A stretch of DNA of 64,000 nucleotides from Streptomyces sp. ML-6. GTDB taxonomy: Bacteria > Actinomycetota > Actinomycetes > Streptomycetales > Streptomycetaceae. Both the position numbers and the translations under genes were made by a program. Where the stretch lies: NCBI RefSeq assembly GCF_030116705.1, contig NZ_JAOTIK010000001.1:3801001-3865000 (forward strand), read 5' to 3'. How positions within the stretch are numbered: position 1 is the stretch's first letter; each line of letters begins with the position of its first letter. Positions 1 to 9,174 of this stretch are shown here, piece after piece. Below the pieces are notes generated by a model. The model made no database searches and was not told the origin of the DNA. It saw only the letters and a program-made list of their open reading frames with translations.

Positions 1-83
1 GGACACGCTTTCGGGTGGCGGTGCTGTCGTATCAGCTGGGTACGCTGACGGCAGGGCTCAGAATCCCGTCCATGGGAGGAACC

Positions 84-695
84 ATGACCGCCGAGGCACT
101 GCCCGAAGCGTCGCAGTCGCGGCGCGACGATTCCACGTGGCCGGTCCCACCGCCGGACGGCTGGACCGTGGACGAATTCTTCACGCTCGACCTCCCGCCG
201 CACGCAGAGCTGATCGACGGGAGTCTGGTTTTCGTGAGTCCGCAGCGGAAGTTCCACACGCTGGCGATGTATCTGCTGGAACAGGGGCTGCGCAGTCACG
301 TTCCGGAAGATCTGCGCGTCCGTCGGGAGATGGCCGTCGTGCTCGGCAGGCGCAATGTCCCGGAACCCGACCTCGTCGTGGTGACGGCCGAGGCGGACAA
401 GGACCAGCGCCAGACCCGCTACGAGGCCGCCGACGTCCTGCTCGCCGTCGAGGTGGTCTCCCCCGACTCCGAGGACCGCGACCGCGACACCAAGCCCCAC
501 AAGTACGCGGCGGCGGGCATCCCGCACTTCTGGCGGGTCGAGATGGACGGCGCGCACGACCGGCCCGTGGTGTGGACGTACGAGTGCGACGCGGTGAGCG
601 GGACGTACGCCCCGACCGGGGTCCACCGCGACCGGCTGAAGCTCTCCGTCCCGTACGACATCGACATCGACCTGACCGCCATCGACCGGCTGTAG
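84..695 (+). CDS. Uma2 family (DUF820) endonuclease-like protein
   Basis: A 203-residue member of the Uma2/DUF820 family, which has a PD-(D/E)XK restriction-endonuclease-like fold and occurs in many copies in Streptomyces; its cellular role is not settled. Family signatures seen are ELIDGSLVF near residue 42, EPDLVVV near 94, and VEVVSPDSEDRDRDTKPHKY near 120-140, which carries the acidic and lysine positions of the core. ATG 84 was chosen because GGGAGGA lies at 74-80; an in-frame start at 15 has no such site. It stands alone, upstream of a lipoprotein gene in the same direction. Confidence 0.85.
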   Translation: MTAEALPEASQSRRDDSTWPVPPPDGWTVDEFFTLDLPPHAELIDGSLVFVSPQRKFHTLAMYLLEQGLRSHVPEDLRVRREMAVVLGRRNVPEPDLVVVTAEADKDQRQTRYEAADVLLAVEVVSPDSEDRDRDTKPHKYAAAGIPHFWRVEMDGAHDRPVVWTYECDAVSGTYAPTGVHRDRLKLSVPYDIDIDLTAIDRL

Positions 696-771
696 ACCTG
701 GTGCCGTCCCGCCGCACCGGCCCTCCTCTCTACTATCGGACGTCCAACAGCCGGAGGGGGCGGGTTCACTC

Positions 772-1482
772 ATGGGTGGCAAGGGTTTCGCGGGGATACG
801 GCAGAACCGGGGGAGTCGGGGGATACGGGAGAACCGGGTGAGCCGGGGGTTCCTGGCGGCCGGGGCGGCGCTGCTGCTGCTCGCGGGCTGCGGTAGCGGG
901 GACGACGCCGAGGCGGCGGCGCTCGACCGGAAGCAGGTCGCCTCCGTGCTGCCGGACGCGAAAGCCGTACCGGGCTGGCGGAACTACATGAAGCCCGAGG
1001 CCCAGAAACCGGTGGCCGATTTCCCGCCGCCGGTCTGCACGGCCGACACGAAGGAGAAGCGGAAGACGGCCTGCGCCCCGGTCACGTCCTGGGGCACCTC
1101 GGCCTTCGTGCGGAAGCCGGACGGGACCACGCTGAACTTCTGGGTCCTCGCCTACGAGGACGAGAAGACCGCAGCCGCCGCCCACGACGTCCTGATCGAG
1201 TGGTACGGCGGGGACCGGGTCGGCATGGACGCCCGGAAGGTGGACCTGGGCGACATCGGCGACGACCGGGAGGCCAACCGCGCCGCCGTCGGCACCCTGG
1301 GCGGACCGGCCACGATCGCGCAGCTCCGGGTCGGGACGACCGTCCTGGGCATCAGCACCGGCACCCCGGGGAAGAAGACCGTCCCCGACGAGCGGGTCCA
1401 GGCGTTCGCCACCATGTTCGCCGAGCGGGCGCAGCAGGCACAGAACGGGGAGAAACCCTCCGCGAAGGTCTCCGGGCAGTGA
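772..1482 (+). CDS. Putative secreted lipoprotein
   Basis: A lipoprotein of up to 236 residues. A hydrophobic stretch ends in the lipobox LLAGC (about residues 37-41), so it is probably lipidated at that cysteine and held on the outer face of the membrane. The mature part is hydrophilic with paired cysteines and matches no family I recognise. The start is uncertain. ATG 772 gives a long arginine/glycine-rich n-region (residues 1-22), while GTG 838 would give a more usual short signal peptide. The next gene (aminopeptidase) follows after about 125 bases and is unrelated in function. Confidence 0.75.
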   Translation: MGGKGFAGIRQNRGSRGIRENRVSRGFLAAGAALLLLAGCGSGDDAEAAALDRKQVASVLPDAKAVPGWRNYMKPEAQKPVADFPPPVCTADTKEKRKTACAPVTSWGTSAFVRKPDGTTLNFWVLAYEDEKTAAAAHDVLIEWYGGDRVGMDARKVDLGDIGDDREANRAAVGTLGGPATIAQLRVGTTVLGISTGTPGKKTVPDERVQAFATMFAERAQQAQNGEKPSAKVSGQ

Positions 1483-1609
1483 GCGGGCAGCGAGCAGGAA
1501 GCGAGTGGGCGGTGAAGGGGCGCTGACCGGACATCGGACGGCCATTGGGCGGACGCCCTCCGGGGACGGAAGTGAAGCCCTCCGGTCCGGTCTCGTTACA
1601 GTGAGGAAC

Positions 1610-2908
1610 ATGAGTTCCTCCCCCCGCTTCGACCGCGGCCACACCGACGATCTCCAGGCCTTCCTGATGGCCTCCCCCTCCCCGTACCACGCCGTGGCCA
1701 CCGCGGCCGGGCGCCTGGAGAAGGCGGGGTTCCGGCAGGTCGAGGAGACCGCGGCCTGGGACGGCAGTACCGGGGGGAAGTACGTGCTGCGCGGCGGCGC
1801 GATCGTGGCCTGGTACGTACCGGAGGGCGCCGGGGCGCACACCCCGTTCCGGATCATCGGGGCGCACACCGACTCGCCGAACCTGCGGGTCAAGCCGCTG
1901 CCCGACACCGGGGCGCACGGCTGGCGGCAGGTCGCCGTGGAGATCTACGGCGGGACGCTGCTCAACACCTGGCTCGACCGGGACCTCGGCCTCGCCGGCC
2001 GGATCTCGCTGCGGGACGGCACCCACCGACTGGTGAACATCGACCGGCCGCTGCTGCGCGTGCCGCAGCTGGCCGTGCACCTGGACCGGTCGGCCAACCC
2101 CGACGGGCTGAAGCTGGACCGGCAGAAGCACATGCAGCCGATCTGGGGCCTGGGCGAGGTGGCGGAGGGCGACCTGATCCGGTTCGTCGCCGAGGAGGCG
2201 GGCGTCGCCGCCGAGGACGTGACCGGCTGGGACCTGATGCCGCACGCCGTCGAACCCCCCGCCTACCTGGGCCGGGACCGCGAGCTGCTGGCCGGGCCCA
2301 GGATGGACAACCTGCTCTCGGTGCACGCGGCGACCGCCGCGCTCGCCGCCGTCGCCGGGCAGCCGGACGACGAGCTCCCGTACATCCCGGTCATGGCCGC
2401 CTTCGACCACGAGGAGAACGGCTCGCAGTCCGACACCGGCGCCGACGGGCCGCTGCTCGGCACGGTTCTGGAGCGTTCCGTCTTCGCACGCGGCGGCGCG
2501 TACGAGGACCGGGCGCGGGCCTTCGCCGGGACCGTCTGCCTCTCCTCCGACACCGGTCACGCGGTCCACCCCAACTACGCCGAGCGCCACGACCCGACCC
2601 ACCACCCGGTGGTCAACGGCGGACCGATCCTCAAGGTCAACGTCAACATGCGGTACGCGACCGACGGCAGCGGCCGGGCCGTGTTCGCGGAGGCGTGCCG
2701 GAAGGCGGACGTGCCGTGGCAGACGTTCGTCTCCAACAACTCGATGCCGTGCGGCACCACGATCGGCCCGATCACCGCCGCCCGGCACGGCATCCAGACG
2801 GTGGACATCGGGGTCGCGATCCTGTCCATGCACAGCGCCCGTGAGCTGTGCGGTTCGGACGACCCGTACCTGCTGGCCAACGCGATGGCGGCGTTCCTGA
2901 CGGGCTGA
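1610..2908 (+). CDS. M18 family aminopeptidase
   Basis: A cytosolic metallo-aminopeptidase of family M18 (aspartyl aminopeptidase/PepB type), 432 residues, normal for the family. It removes N-terminal residues, often acidic ones, from peptides using two zinc ions. Metal-binding motifs seen are IGAHTDSPNLRVKP near residue 80, DHEENGSQSDTGA near 265, and the C-terminal MHSARE around 407. The start ATG 1610 matches the conserved family N-terminus (DLQAFLMASPSPYHAV); an in-frame GTG lies 9 bases upstream. It is transcribed alone. Confidence 0.93.
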   Translation: MSSSPRFDRGHTDDLQAFLMASPSPYHAVATAAGRLEKAGFRQVEETAAWDGSTGGKYVLRGGAIVAWYVPEGAGAHTPFRIIGAHTDSPNLRVKPLPDTGAHGWRQVAVEIYGGTLLNTWLDRDLGLAGRISLRDGTHRLVNIDRPLLRVPQLAVHLDRSANPDGLKLDRQKHMQPIWGLGEVAEGDLIRFVAEEAGVAAEDVTGWDLMPHAVEPPAYLGRDRELLAGPRMDNLLSVHAATAALAAVAGQPDDELPYIPVMAAFDHEENGSQSDTGADGPLLGTVLERSVFARGGAYEDRARAFAGTVCLSSDTGHAVHPNYAERHDPTHHPVVNGGPILKVNVNMRYATDGSGRAVFAEACRKADVPWQTFVSNNSMPCGTTIGPITAARHGIQTVDIGVAILSMHSARELCGSDDPYLLANAMAAFLTG

Positions 2909-3136
2909 TCCCCGCCCCGCCGCCCGAGTCGGGTTTCGACGCCTGAGTCGAGTTCCGCCGCCCGCTGCCCCGTCGCCCTGCCCGTCGGCTGCGGGCGGCG
3001 GGCGGCTGCGGGCTCCAGGCGGCTGCGGGCGGCTGTGGGCTGCGGGTGCTCTCGGTGAGCCCCTCGGAGCCCCGATATCCTGGGACTTTCCCGCTGCCCG
3101 GCCATGGGCGCGTCCGGCCCGGAAGGAAAGCCGCCC

Positions 3137-6100
3137 GTGGAGTTCCGGCTGCTCGGCACCGTCTCCGTCGACACGCACACCGGGCCCCTCCCCCTCGGCC
3201 CCGCCAAGCGCCGCAGCCTGCTCGCCGCGCTGCTGCTGTCCGCGAACACCCCCGTCTCCATGGCGAGGCTGACGGGCTCCCTGTGGGCCGACGAGCCGCC
3301 GCTGCACGCCCGCAGCGTCATTCAGGGACACGTCTCCCGGCTGCGCGCCCTCCTGGTCGGCGCGGACGCGGAGGCGTACGGGGTGGAGCTGGTCACCCTC
3401 GGCGACGCGTACGTGCTGCGGCTGCCGGAGACCCTGCTGGACGCGCAGCGGTTCGAGGAGCTGCTGACGCTGGCGCGGGGACAGCGCAACCCCGCCGACG
3501 CCGTGCTGATGTTCAAGGAGGCGCTGTCCCTGTGGCAGGGCCCCGCGCTCAGCGGCGCGTTCGCCGGGCCGCCGCTCCAGGCCGCCGCGCACTCGCTGGA
3601 GGAGTCGCGGCTGGCCACGGTCGAGCAGCTGGCGCGCGCCTACTCGGAGCTGGGGGAGCACAACCGGGCCGCGTCGGTGCTGCGGGCCGAAGCGGTCACG
3701 CACCCGATGCGGGAGTCGCTGGCGGCGGGGCTGATGACGGCGCTGTACCGGGCGGGGCGCCAGTCCGAGGCGCTGGACTGGTTCCACCGCACGCGGCGGC
3801 TGCTCGCCGACGAGCTGGGCATCGACCCGGGGCACGAGCTGGCCGACGCGTACGCGCTGATCCTGCGCGGCGACCCGGGGCCGGGCACCGCACGGAACGC
3901 GCCCGACGGCCGGGGTGCGGCGCCCGGCCCGGCCCGGACGAACGGCGGCCCCGGCCCCGGCCTCCGTGCCGGGGGCGGTACTGCGGCCGACGCGTCCGGA
4001 GCCGGGACCGCGGCGGGCCCGGCGGCCGTTCCCTCGGCCGGCGTTCCAGCCTCCGGGGCCGGGGCGGTGGCGGGCACGGTCGCCGGTTCGACGGCCCGGC
4101 CGGCCGGTGACACGTGTTCCGGAGCGGGTTCCGGGATGGGCTCCGACGCGGGCGGTGACACGGCCGCCGTCCGCGCGCCCGCGGCGGCCCGGCCCCTCCC
4201 GCTGTCGCCCCTCGGCGGCGCCCCGCACCCCACCGACCTGCTGCCCCGCGCACCCCGCGGCTTCCAGGGCCGGACCGCCGAGCTGGCCGCGCTGACCCGG
4301 GCCGCGGCGGGCGAGGCACCCGTCTGCCTGGTCACCGGACCGGCCGGGGTGGGGAAGACCGCGATGGCCGTGCAGTGGGCGCACCGCAACTCCGCCGCCT
4401 TCCCGGACGGACGGCTCTTCGCCGATCTGCGCGGGTTCAGCGACACCGGCGAGCCCGCGGCCATCGAGGTGCTGCGCGAGTTCCTGCTGGCGCTCGGGGT
4501 CGCACCGCGCCGCGTCCCGGAGTCCGTCGCCGCCGCGGCGGCGCTCTTCCGCTCGCTGACCGACGGGCGCCGGCTGCTCGTCGTCCTCGACAACGCCCGC
4601 GACTCCGCCGCCGTCCGGCCGCTGCTGCCGGGCGGCAGCGACTGCGTCACCCTGGTCACCAGCCGGCACCGGCTGGAGGGCCTCATCGCCTCGGACGCCG
4701 CCCGTCCCGTACCGCTCGACGTCCTCGAACCGCCGGACGGCACCGCCCTGCTCGCCGGTGTGCTCGGCGAGGACCGGGTCCTGGCCGAACCGGTCGCGGC
4801 CCGCCGGCTCGCCGAACTCTGCGGGGGGCTGCCGCTCGCGCTGCGGGTCACCGCGGCCCGGCTGGCGGGGCGCCCGACCCGGACCCTGGCCGGCCTCGCC
4901 GACGAACTGGCCGACGAGCGCAGCCGGCTGACGTACCTCGACGTGGACGACACCGGCGTCTCGGCCGCGCTGCGGCTGACCGTGCAGCAGCTGCCGCAGG
5001 ACGCCGTCCACCAGCTCGCCCGGCTCGGCCACCACCCGGGCAGCCACTTCGACCCGTACACGGCCGCCGCGCTCGCCGGAACCGACCCGGTCGCCGCCGC
5101 GGCGGCGCTGGAGCGGCTCGCCACCGCCCACCTCGTCGCCGAGACGGCCCCCGGCCGCTGGGGGCTGCACGACCTGGTGCGCCTCTACGCCCGCGGCATG
5201 GACCCCACGAGCGGGCCCGAGGCCCTCATCGGCGTCCTCGACCACTACATCGCCACCGCGCTGGCCGCCGCCGACACGGCCGAACCCGGCGACGAGCCCT
5301 GCTTCGTCCTGCCGGACGACTACCACCGCCCCGCCGCCGTGCGGGACTTCGCCGACCGGGCGACGGCCATGCACTGGCTGGCCACCGAGCGCGACGATCT
5401 GGCGCTGGCCGCCGTCGCTGCCCGGAACGCCGGATTCCACGACCGGGCGTGGCGGATCGTCCTGCTCCAGTGGCCGCAGGTGGTCTGGCGGGTGCGGGAC
5501 AACTGGTCCCCGCTGCTGGAACTGGCACTGGACTCCGCCCGCGCCCACGCCGACCCGTACGCCGAGTCGCGGGTGCTCAACCTGCTGGGCTGGGTGCTGA
5601 CCGAGGAGGGCAGGACCGCCGAGGCGATCGCCCTGCTGGAGCGTTCGCCCGGCCTCGCCCGGCAGTCCGGCGACCGGCTCGGCGAGGCGACCGCGCTGAT
5701 CAACCTGGCCGCCGTCCAGGCCGAGCAGGGGGAGCTGGACACGGCGCTGGAGAACTGCGAGCAGGCCGTCGCGCTGGCCCGTGCGGAACAGGACGCGCAC
5801 ACCGAGATGCTCGCCCTCCAGCACCTGGCCCGGATGCAGCTCACGGCGAACCTGCCGCTGGACGCCCTGGCATCCGCCCGGACCGCGCTCGGCCTCGGCC
5901 CCGAGCACGAGGAGGTCGCCCGCCGGGTGCTGCTGCTGACCACCAGCGGCGAGGCCCATCTGGCGCTCGGTTCGGAGGAGGAGGGCATCCAGCTGCTGGA
6001 CCGGGCGGCCGGGGAGGCGGAGCGCACCGGTTACGACGAGGGCGCGGTCCGGGCCCTCGAAGCGCTGCTGCGGGTGACGGCGCGACCGGAGTACCGCAAG

Positions 6101-6142
6101 CGGTACGAGGAGGCCCTCCACCGGCTCACCGACGACAGGTGA
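3137..6142 (+). CDS. AfsR/SARP-type transcriptional regulator with NB-ARC and TPR domains
   Basis: A large regulator (about 1001 residues) of the AfsR/SARP class. It begins with a winged-helix OmpR-like DNA-binding domain (about 1-95) and a BTAD domain (about 100-245). A low-complexity Ala/Gly/Pro linker follows (about 248-370), then a STAND ATPase with Walker A GPAGVGKTA near residue 400 and a Walker-B-like LLVVLDNA near 480. TPR helices fill the C-terminus (about 800-980). Such proteins activate secondary-metabolite or developmental promoters in response to ATP/ADP state or protein partners. GTG 3137 is preferred to ATG 3104 because GGAAGGAAAG precedes it at 3121-3130 and family members begin at EFRLLG. 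No biosynthetic cluster lies beside it, so its target is unknown. Confidence 0.9.
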   Translation: MEFRLLGTVSVDTHTGPLPLGPAKRRSLLAALLLSANTPVSMARLTGSLWADEPPLHARSVIQGHVSRLRALLVGADAEAYGVELVTLGDAYVLRLPETLLDAQRFEELLTLARGQRNPADAVLMFKEALSLWQGPALSGAFAGPPLQAAAHSLEESRLATVEQLARAYSELGEHNRAASVLRAEAVTHPMRESLAAGLMTALYRAGRQSEALDWFHRTRRLLADELGIDPGHELADAYALILRGDPGPGTARNAPDGRGAAPGPARTNGGPGPGLRAGGGTAADASGAGTAAGPAAVPSAGVPASGAGAVAGTVAGSTARPAGDTCSGAGSGMGSDAGGDTAAVRAPAAARPLPLSPLGGAPHPTDLLPRAPRGFQGRTAELAALTRAAAGEAPVCLVTGPAGVGKTAMAVQWAHRNSAAFPDGRLFADLRGFSDTGEPAAIEVLREFLLALGVAPRRVPESVAAAAALFRSLTDGRRLLVVLDNARDSAAVRPLLPGGSDCVTLVTSRHRLEGLIASDAARPVPLDVLEPPDGTALLAGVLGEDRVLAEPVAARRLAELCGGLPLALRVTAARLAGRPTRTLAGLADELADERSRLTYLDVDDTGVSAALRLTVQQLPQDAVHQLARLGHHPGSHFDPYTAAALAGTDPVAAAAALERLATAHLVAETAPGRWGLHDLVRLYARGMDPTSGPEALIGVLDHYIATALAAADTAEPGDEPCFVLPDDYHRPAAVRDFADRATAMHWLATERDDLALAAVAARNAGFHDRAWRIVLLQWPQVVWRVRDNWSPLLELALDSARAHADPYAESRVLNLLGWVLTEEGRTAEAIALLERSPGLARQSGDRLGEATALINLAAVQAEQGELDTALENCEQAVALARAEQDAHTEMLALQHLARMQLTANLPLDALASARTALGLGPEHEEVARRVLLLTTSGEAHLALGSEEEGIQLLDRAAGEAERTGYDEGAVRALEALLRVTARPEYRKRYEEALHRLTDDR

Positions 6143-6148
6143 CCCGCG

Positions 6149-6179
6149 CGTGCGCGGGGGATCCGGCCTCCCGCGCACG
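6149..6179 (+). terminator. Hairpin terminator after the SARP gene
   Basis: A perfect 10-bp stem (CGTGCGCGGG pairing with CCCGCGCACG) with an 11-base loop begins 6 bases after the stop codon of the SARP gene. No U tract follows, as is usual in Streptomyces. Confidence 0.6.
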
Positions 6180-6622
6180 GATGGTTCCGCGCCCCCGCGC
6201 GCCCCGGGGGCCGTGGACCGTGTACCGTGCCCCGCGCCCGGTGCGCCGTGGATCATGCGTCGGCCCTGGTGCGGCCGGGCCCGGACATCAGCGGAACGTC
6301 AGTATTACGACAGCGGAACGTGAGCGGCGGCGCCCAGAATCGGCGCGGACGGCCTCGGAGCTGTCGGGCCCGACCCAGCGGGTCCCGACGGAACAGGTTC
6401 CGACCGGCAGACCCCGAACTGCCGGTCGGGACCACCGGAGCCGGATCGCGCCGGGGGGTGGGGTCCGGTCACCCGGGGGGTGGGGTCCGGGCCGGCAGGA
6501 CCCGAACCTGCCGGTCCGGAAGCCCCGCCCGCCCTACCGGAACCCGACCCCGGCATCCCCGTGCTTCAGGCCCGGCGTCCCCGGCCCGGCATCCCAGCGT
6601 TTCAGCCCTCAGGCCCGGCGGC
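6180..6622. other. Gene-less stretch with hairpins and short direct repeats
   Basis: I see no convincing gene in these 443 bases, which lie between convergent genes. They hold an 11-bp stem with an 8-base loop at 6400-6429 (CCGACCGGCAG arm), which could terminate the NHL/thioredoxin gene on the minus strand. The repeat CAGCGGAACGT occurs at 6289 and 6311. A repeated run built on GGGGGGTGGGGTCCGG occurs around 6452-6490. Long open frames here have no start signal and are GC-driven. Confidence 0.5.
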
Positions 6623-8449
6623 TCAGGCCTGTTCGTCCATTCCCGCCAGCACCAGCGGCAGCCGGGGCGCTCCCCCGGCACCCACCCGAACCGGAACCCC
6701 CCAGTCCTGCTGGTGGACGTGGCAGGCCGGGTACTCGTTGGCCGGGTCGTCGTCGCAGGAGGCCGCCATCGCCGACACGTGCAGCACGCCCTCGGTGACG
6801 CCGTCGGCGAGGACCAGGTCGCGGAACAGGTCGGTGCCGGCCCCCGCGCCGCCGGCCAGCAGATCGGGCGGGGTCGCCGAGACCAGCAGCCGGGTCGAGG
6901 GGCCGTACCGGGTGTCCAGCTTCTGCCCGGCGGGGGCCTGGAAGACCACGTCGAGCCGGAGCGTGCCCGGGGCGATCTCGGTGGCCGCGCGCTGCGTGCG
7001 GTGCGCCCGGTCGGCGACGCGTACGGCCTCCTCGGGCAGGCGCAGCCGGGTCAGCCGGTGCCGGGCGGACTCGACGACGACGAGGTCGCCGTCGACCAGC
7101 ACGGCGTCGCTGGGCTCGCGCAGATCCGTGGCCAGTGTGGTGACCTCGTCGCCCACGGGGTCGTAGCGCCGCAGCGCGTGGTTGTACGTGTCGCAGACCG
7201 CCACGGACCCGTCGGGCAGCGCGGTCACCCCCAGCGGGTGCTGGAGCAGGGCCTGTCCGGCGGCGCCGTCGCGGTGCCCGAAGTCGAAGAGCCCGGTGCC
7301 GACCGCCGTACGGACGGCGAAGCCGGTGCCGTCGCGCTCCACGTACCGGAGGGCGGACGTCTCCGAGTCGGCGACCCAGAGCCTGGTCCCGTCGGCGGAC
7401 ACGGCGAGCCCGGACGGCTGGGCGAACCACGCCTCGGCGGCCGGTCCGTCGACCAGCCCCTCGTTGGTCGTACCCGCCTCGGCCCGCACCGTCCCCGTTC
7501 CGGGGTCGTACGTCCACAGCTGGTGCACGCCCGCCATGGCGATCCACAGCCGGTCCGCGAACCAGGCGACGTCCCAGGGGGAGGAGAGATCGACCTCACG
7601 GGCCGGGCCGGACGTGGGCGAGCCCTGCCACCACTGGCGGCCGGTGCCCGCGAGGGTCGTGGTCCCGCCGGTGGCGGGGTCGAGGGCGCGCAGGGCGTGG
7701 TTGACCGTGTCGGCGACCACGATCCGCCCGTCGGGCAGCGCGGCGAGGCCCTGCGGCTCGGAGAACCGGGCCCCGTCGGGCCCGCCGTCGACGAGCCCCC
7801 GGTTCCCCGTCCCGATGTGCCGGCGCACCGTTTCGCCGTCCGGCCCGGTCTCGACCAGACGGTGGCGGGTGGTGTCGGAGACGAGGAAGCCGCCGTCGGG
7901 CAGGAGCAGCGCCTTGCCGGGGAAGCGCAGGTGCGTGGCGACCGGCTCGGGCGCGACGTACGGACCGTCGCCGCGACGCAGCGTGCCCTTCGCGCCGTGC
8001 TCGGCCTCCAGCTCCTCCACCAGCTTCTCGATGGCGTGCGCATGGCCCTCACCCGCGTGCTGGGCGACGACGTAGCCCTCGGGGTCGATGACGACGAGCG
8101 TCGGCCAGGCCCGTACGGCGTACTGCTTCCAGGTGGCCAGCTCCGGGTCGTCGAGGACCGGGTGGTGCACCCCGTACCGCTCGACGGCGTCCACGACGGC
8201 CCGGTGCTCGGCCTCGTGGACGAACTTCGGCGAGTGCACACCGATGATCACGACGGTGTCGCGGTGCTTCTCCTCCAGCTCGCGCAGCTCGTCGAGCACA
8301 TGCAGGCAGTTCACACAGCAGAAGGTCCAAAAGTCCAGGATCACGATGCGTCCTCGCAGGTCGGCGAGGGTGTACTGCTGGTCGCCCGTATTGAGCCAGC
8401 CGCCCTTGCCGACCAGTTCGGGGGCCCTGACGCGCGCACGTGTTGCCAT
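6623..8449 (-). CDS. Thioredoxin-like protein with NHL repeats (NHLRC2-like)
   Basis: A 608-residue protein with an N-terminal thioredoxin-like/AhpC-TSA domain followed by an NHL-repeat beta-propeller, the architecture of animal NHLRC2. The redox motif is CCVNC (about residues 42-48, within FWTFCCVNCLHVL). Repeats of the form PDGRIVVADTVNHALR recur from about residue 170 to 500. It probably acts as a cytosolic disulfide reductase or scaffold; the substrate is unknown. The start is placed at ATG 8449 (MATRARVRAPEL); another in-frame ATG at 8464 is possible and neither has a clear Shine-Dalgarno site. It is divergent from the LURP-one gene, only about 80 bases away. Confidence 0.85.
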   Translation of the reverse strand: MATRARVRAPELVGKGGWLNTGDQQYTLADLRGRIVILDFWTFCCVNCLHVLDELRELEEKHRDTVVIIGVHSPKFVHEAEHRAVVDAVERYGVHHPVLDDPELATWKQYAVRAWPTLVVIDPEGYVVAQHAGEGHAHAIEKLVEELEAEHGAKGTLRRGDGPYVAPEPVATHLRFPGKALLLPDGGFLVSDTTRHRLVETGPDGETVRRHIGTGNRGLVDGGPDGARFSEPQGLAALPDGRIVVADTVNHALRALDPATGGTTTLAGTGRQWWQGSPTSGPAREVDLSSPWDVAWFADRLWIAMAGVHQLWTYDPGTGTVRAEAGTTNEGLVDGPAAEAWFAQPSGLAVSADGTRLWVADSETSALRYVERDGTGFAVRTAVGTGLFDFGHRDGAAGQALLQHPLGVTALPDGSVAVCDTYNHALRRYDPVGDEVTTLATDLREPSDAVLVDGDLVVVESARHRLTRLRLPEEAVRVADRAHRTQRAATEIAPGTLRLDVVFQAPAGQKLDTRYGPSTRLLVSATPPDLLAGGAGAGTDLFRDLVLADGVTEGVLHVSAMAASCDDDPANEYPACHVHQQDWGVPVRVGAGGAPRLPLVLAGMDEQA

Positions 8450-8531
8450 GTGGACAGTCAACATCACCGCGGCCCGCGCGCATTCCGGAGGGTCCGGGCC
8501 TTCCGGGGGTTCCTGGGGGAACCTGTGGCCC

Positions 8532-9023
8532 ATGAGATTCCTGGTGCGCGAACGGCTCTTCGCCGTCGGTGACGACTACTGGATCGAGGACGCGGACGGC
8601 CGCAAGGTCTTCCTCGTCGACGGCAAGGCCATGCGGCTGCGGGACACCTTCGAGCTGAAGGACGCCTCGGGCCGGGTCCTGGTCCGGAGCCGGCAGAAGC
8701 TGCTCAGCCTGCGCGACACGATGGTCGTCGAGCGCGACGGCGAACAGCTCGCCGAGATCAGGCGCAAACGGCTGTCGCTGCTGCGCAACCACTACCGGGT
8801 GACGCTGGCGGACGGCACCGTGCTCGACGTCAGCGGCAGGATCCTGGACCGCGAGTTCGCCATCGAGTACGACGGGGAGCTGCTGGCCCAGATCTCCCGG
8901 CGGTGGCTGACCGTCCGGGACACCTACGGGATCGACATCGTGCGCGAGGACGCGGACGCGGCGCTGCTCCTCGCCGTGGCGATCTGCGTCATCGTCCTCG
9001 CGGACAAGGAACGCGACGGCTGA
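8532..9023 (+). CDS. LURP-one-related (tubby C-terminal-like) protein
   Basis: A 163-residue protein of the LURP-one-related/DUF567 family, a 12-stranded barrel around a central hydrophobic helix like tubby and scramblase C-terminal domains. The repeating strand pattern is plain (VGDDYWIEDADGRKVFLVDG, then SLRDTMVVERDGEQLAEI), and the hydrophobic C-terminal helix ALLLAVAICVIVLA is seen. The function in bacteria is not established; phospholipid or membrane binding is inferred from the fold. The start is ATG 8532 (MRFLVRERLF), the typical family N-terminus. Confidence 0.85.
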   Translation: MRFLVRERLFAVGDDYWIEDADGRKVFLVDGKAMRLRDTFELKDASGRVLVRSRQKLLSLRDTMVVERDGEQLAEIRRKRLSLLRNHYRVTLADGTVLDVSGRILDREFAIEYDGELLAQISRRWLTVRDTYGIDIVREDADAALLLAVAICVIVLADKERDG

Positions 9024-9112
9024 ATCCGGCCGATCTCGCGGTGCTCGGCCGGTTCACGGTGCCTGACCGATTTCGCAGTGCCCGCCCGATTCGCGGTGCC
9101 CGGACCCGGCCG

Positions 9113-9126
9113 GTTTCACGTGAAAC
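9113..9126. promoter_or_regulatory. parS: parS chromosome-partitioning site
   Basis: A perfect 14-bp palindrome GTTTCACGTGAAAC, identical to the core of the ParB-binding parS consensus known in Streptomyces and other bacteria. It lies between convergent genes. Streptomyces parS sites cluster around oriC, so this suggests an origin-proximal window. A second copy is at 42866. Confidence 0.85.
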
Positions 9127-9174
9127 GGCCCGAAGAGGCGCTCAGGGCAAGGCACTTCCCGGAAGCGGGCGGGG

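Noticed and set aside
2909..3136. Repetitive GGGCGGCTG-type stretch as a gene or regulatory array
   Set aside because: Short, irregular, GC-driven iteration between two genes; no symmetry or coding signal.
1352..6256. A 1634-codon open frame on the minus strand over the aminopeptidase and SARP genes
   Set aside because: It is an antisense shadow. The plus-strand proteins have clear domains, while this frame is Arg/Gly/Pro-rich without motifs.
6227..8572. A long plus-strand open frame across the NHL/thioredoxin gene
   Set aside because: It is a GC-driven shadow of a well-supported minus-strand gene with a CCVNC motif and NHL repeats.
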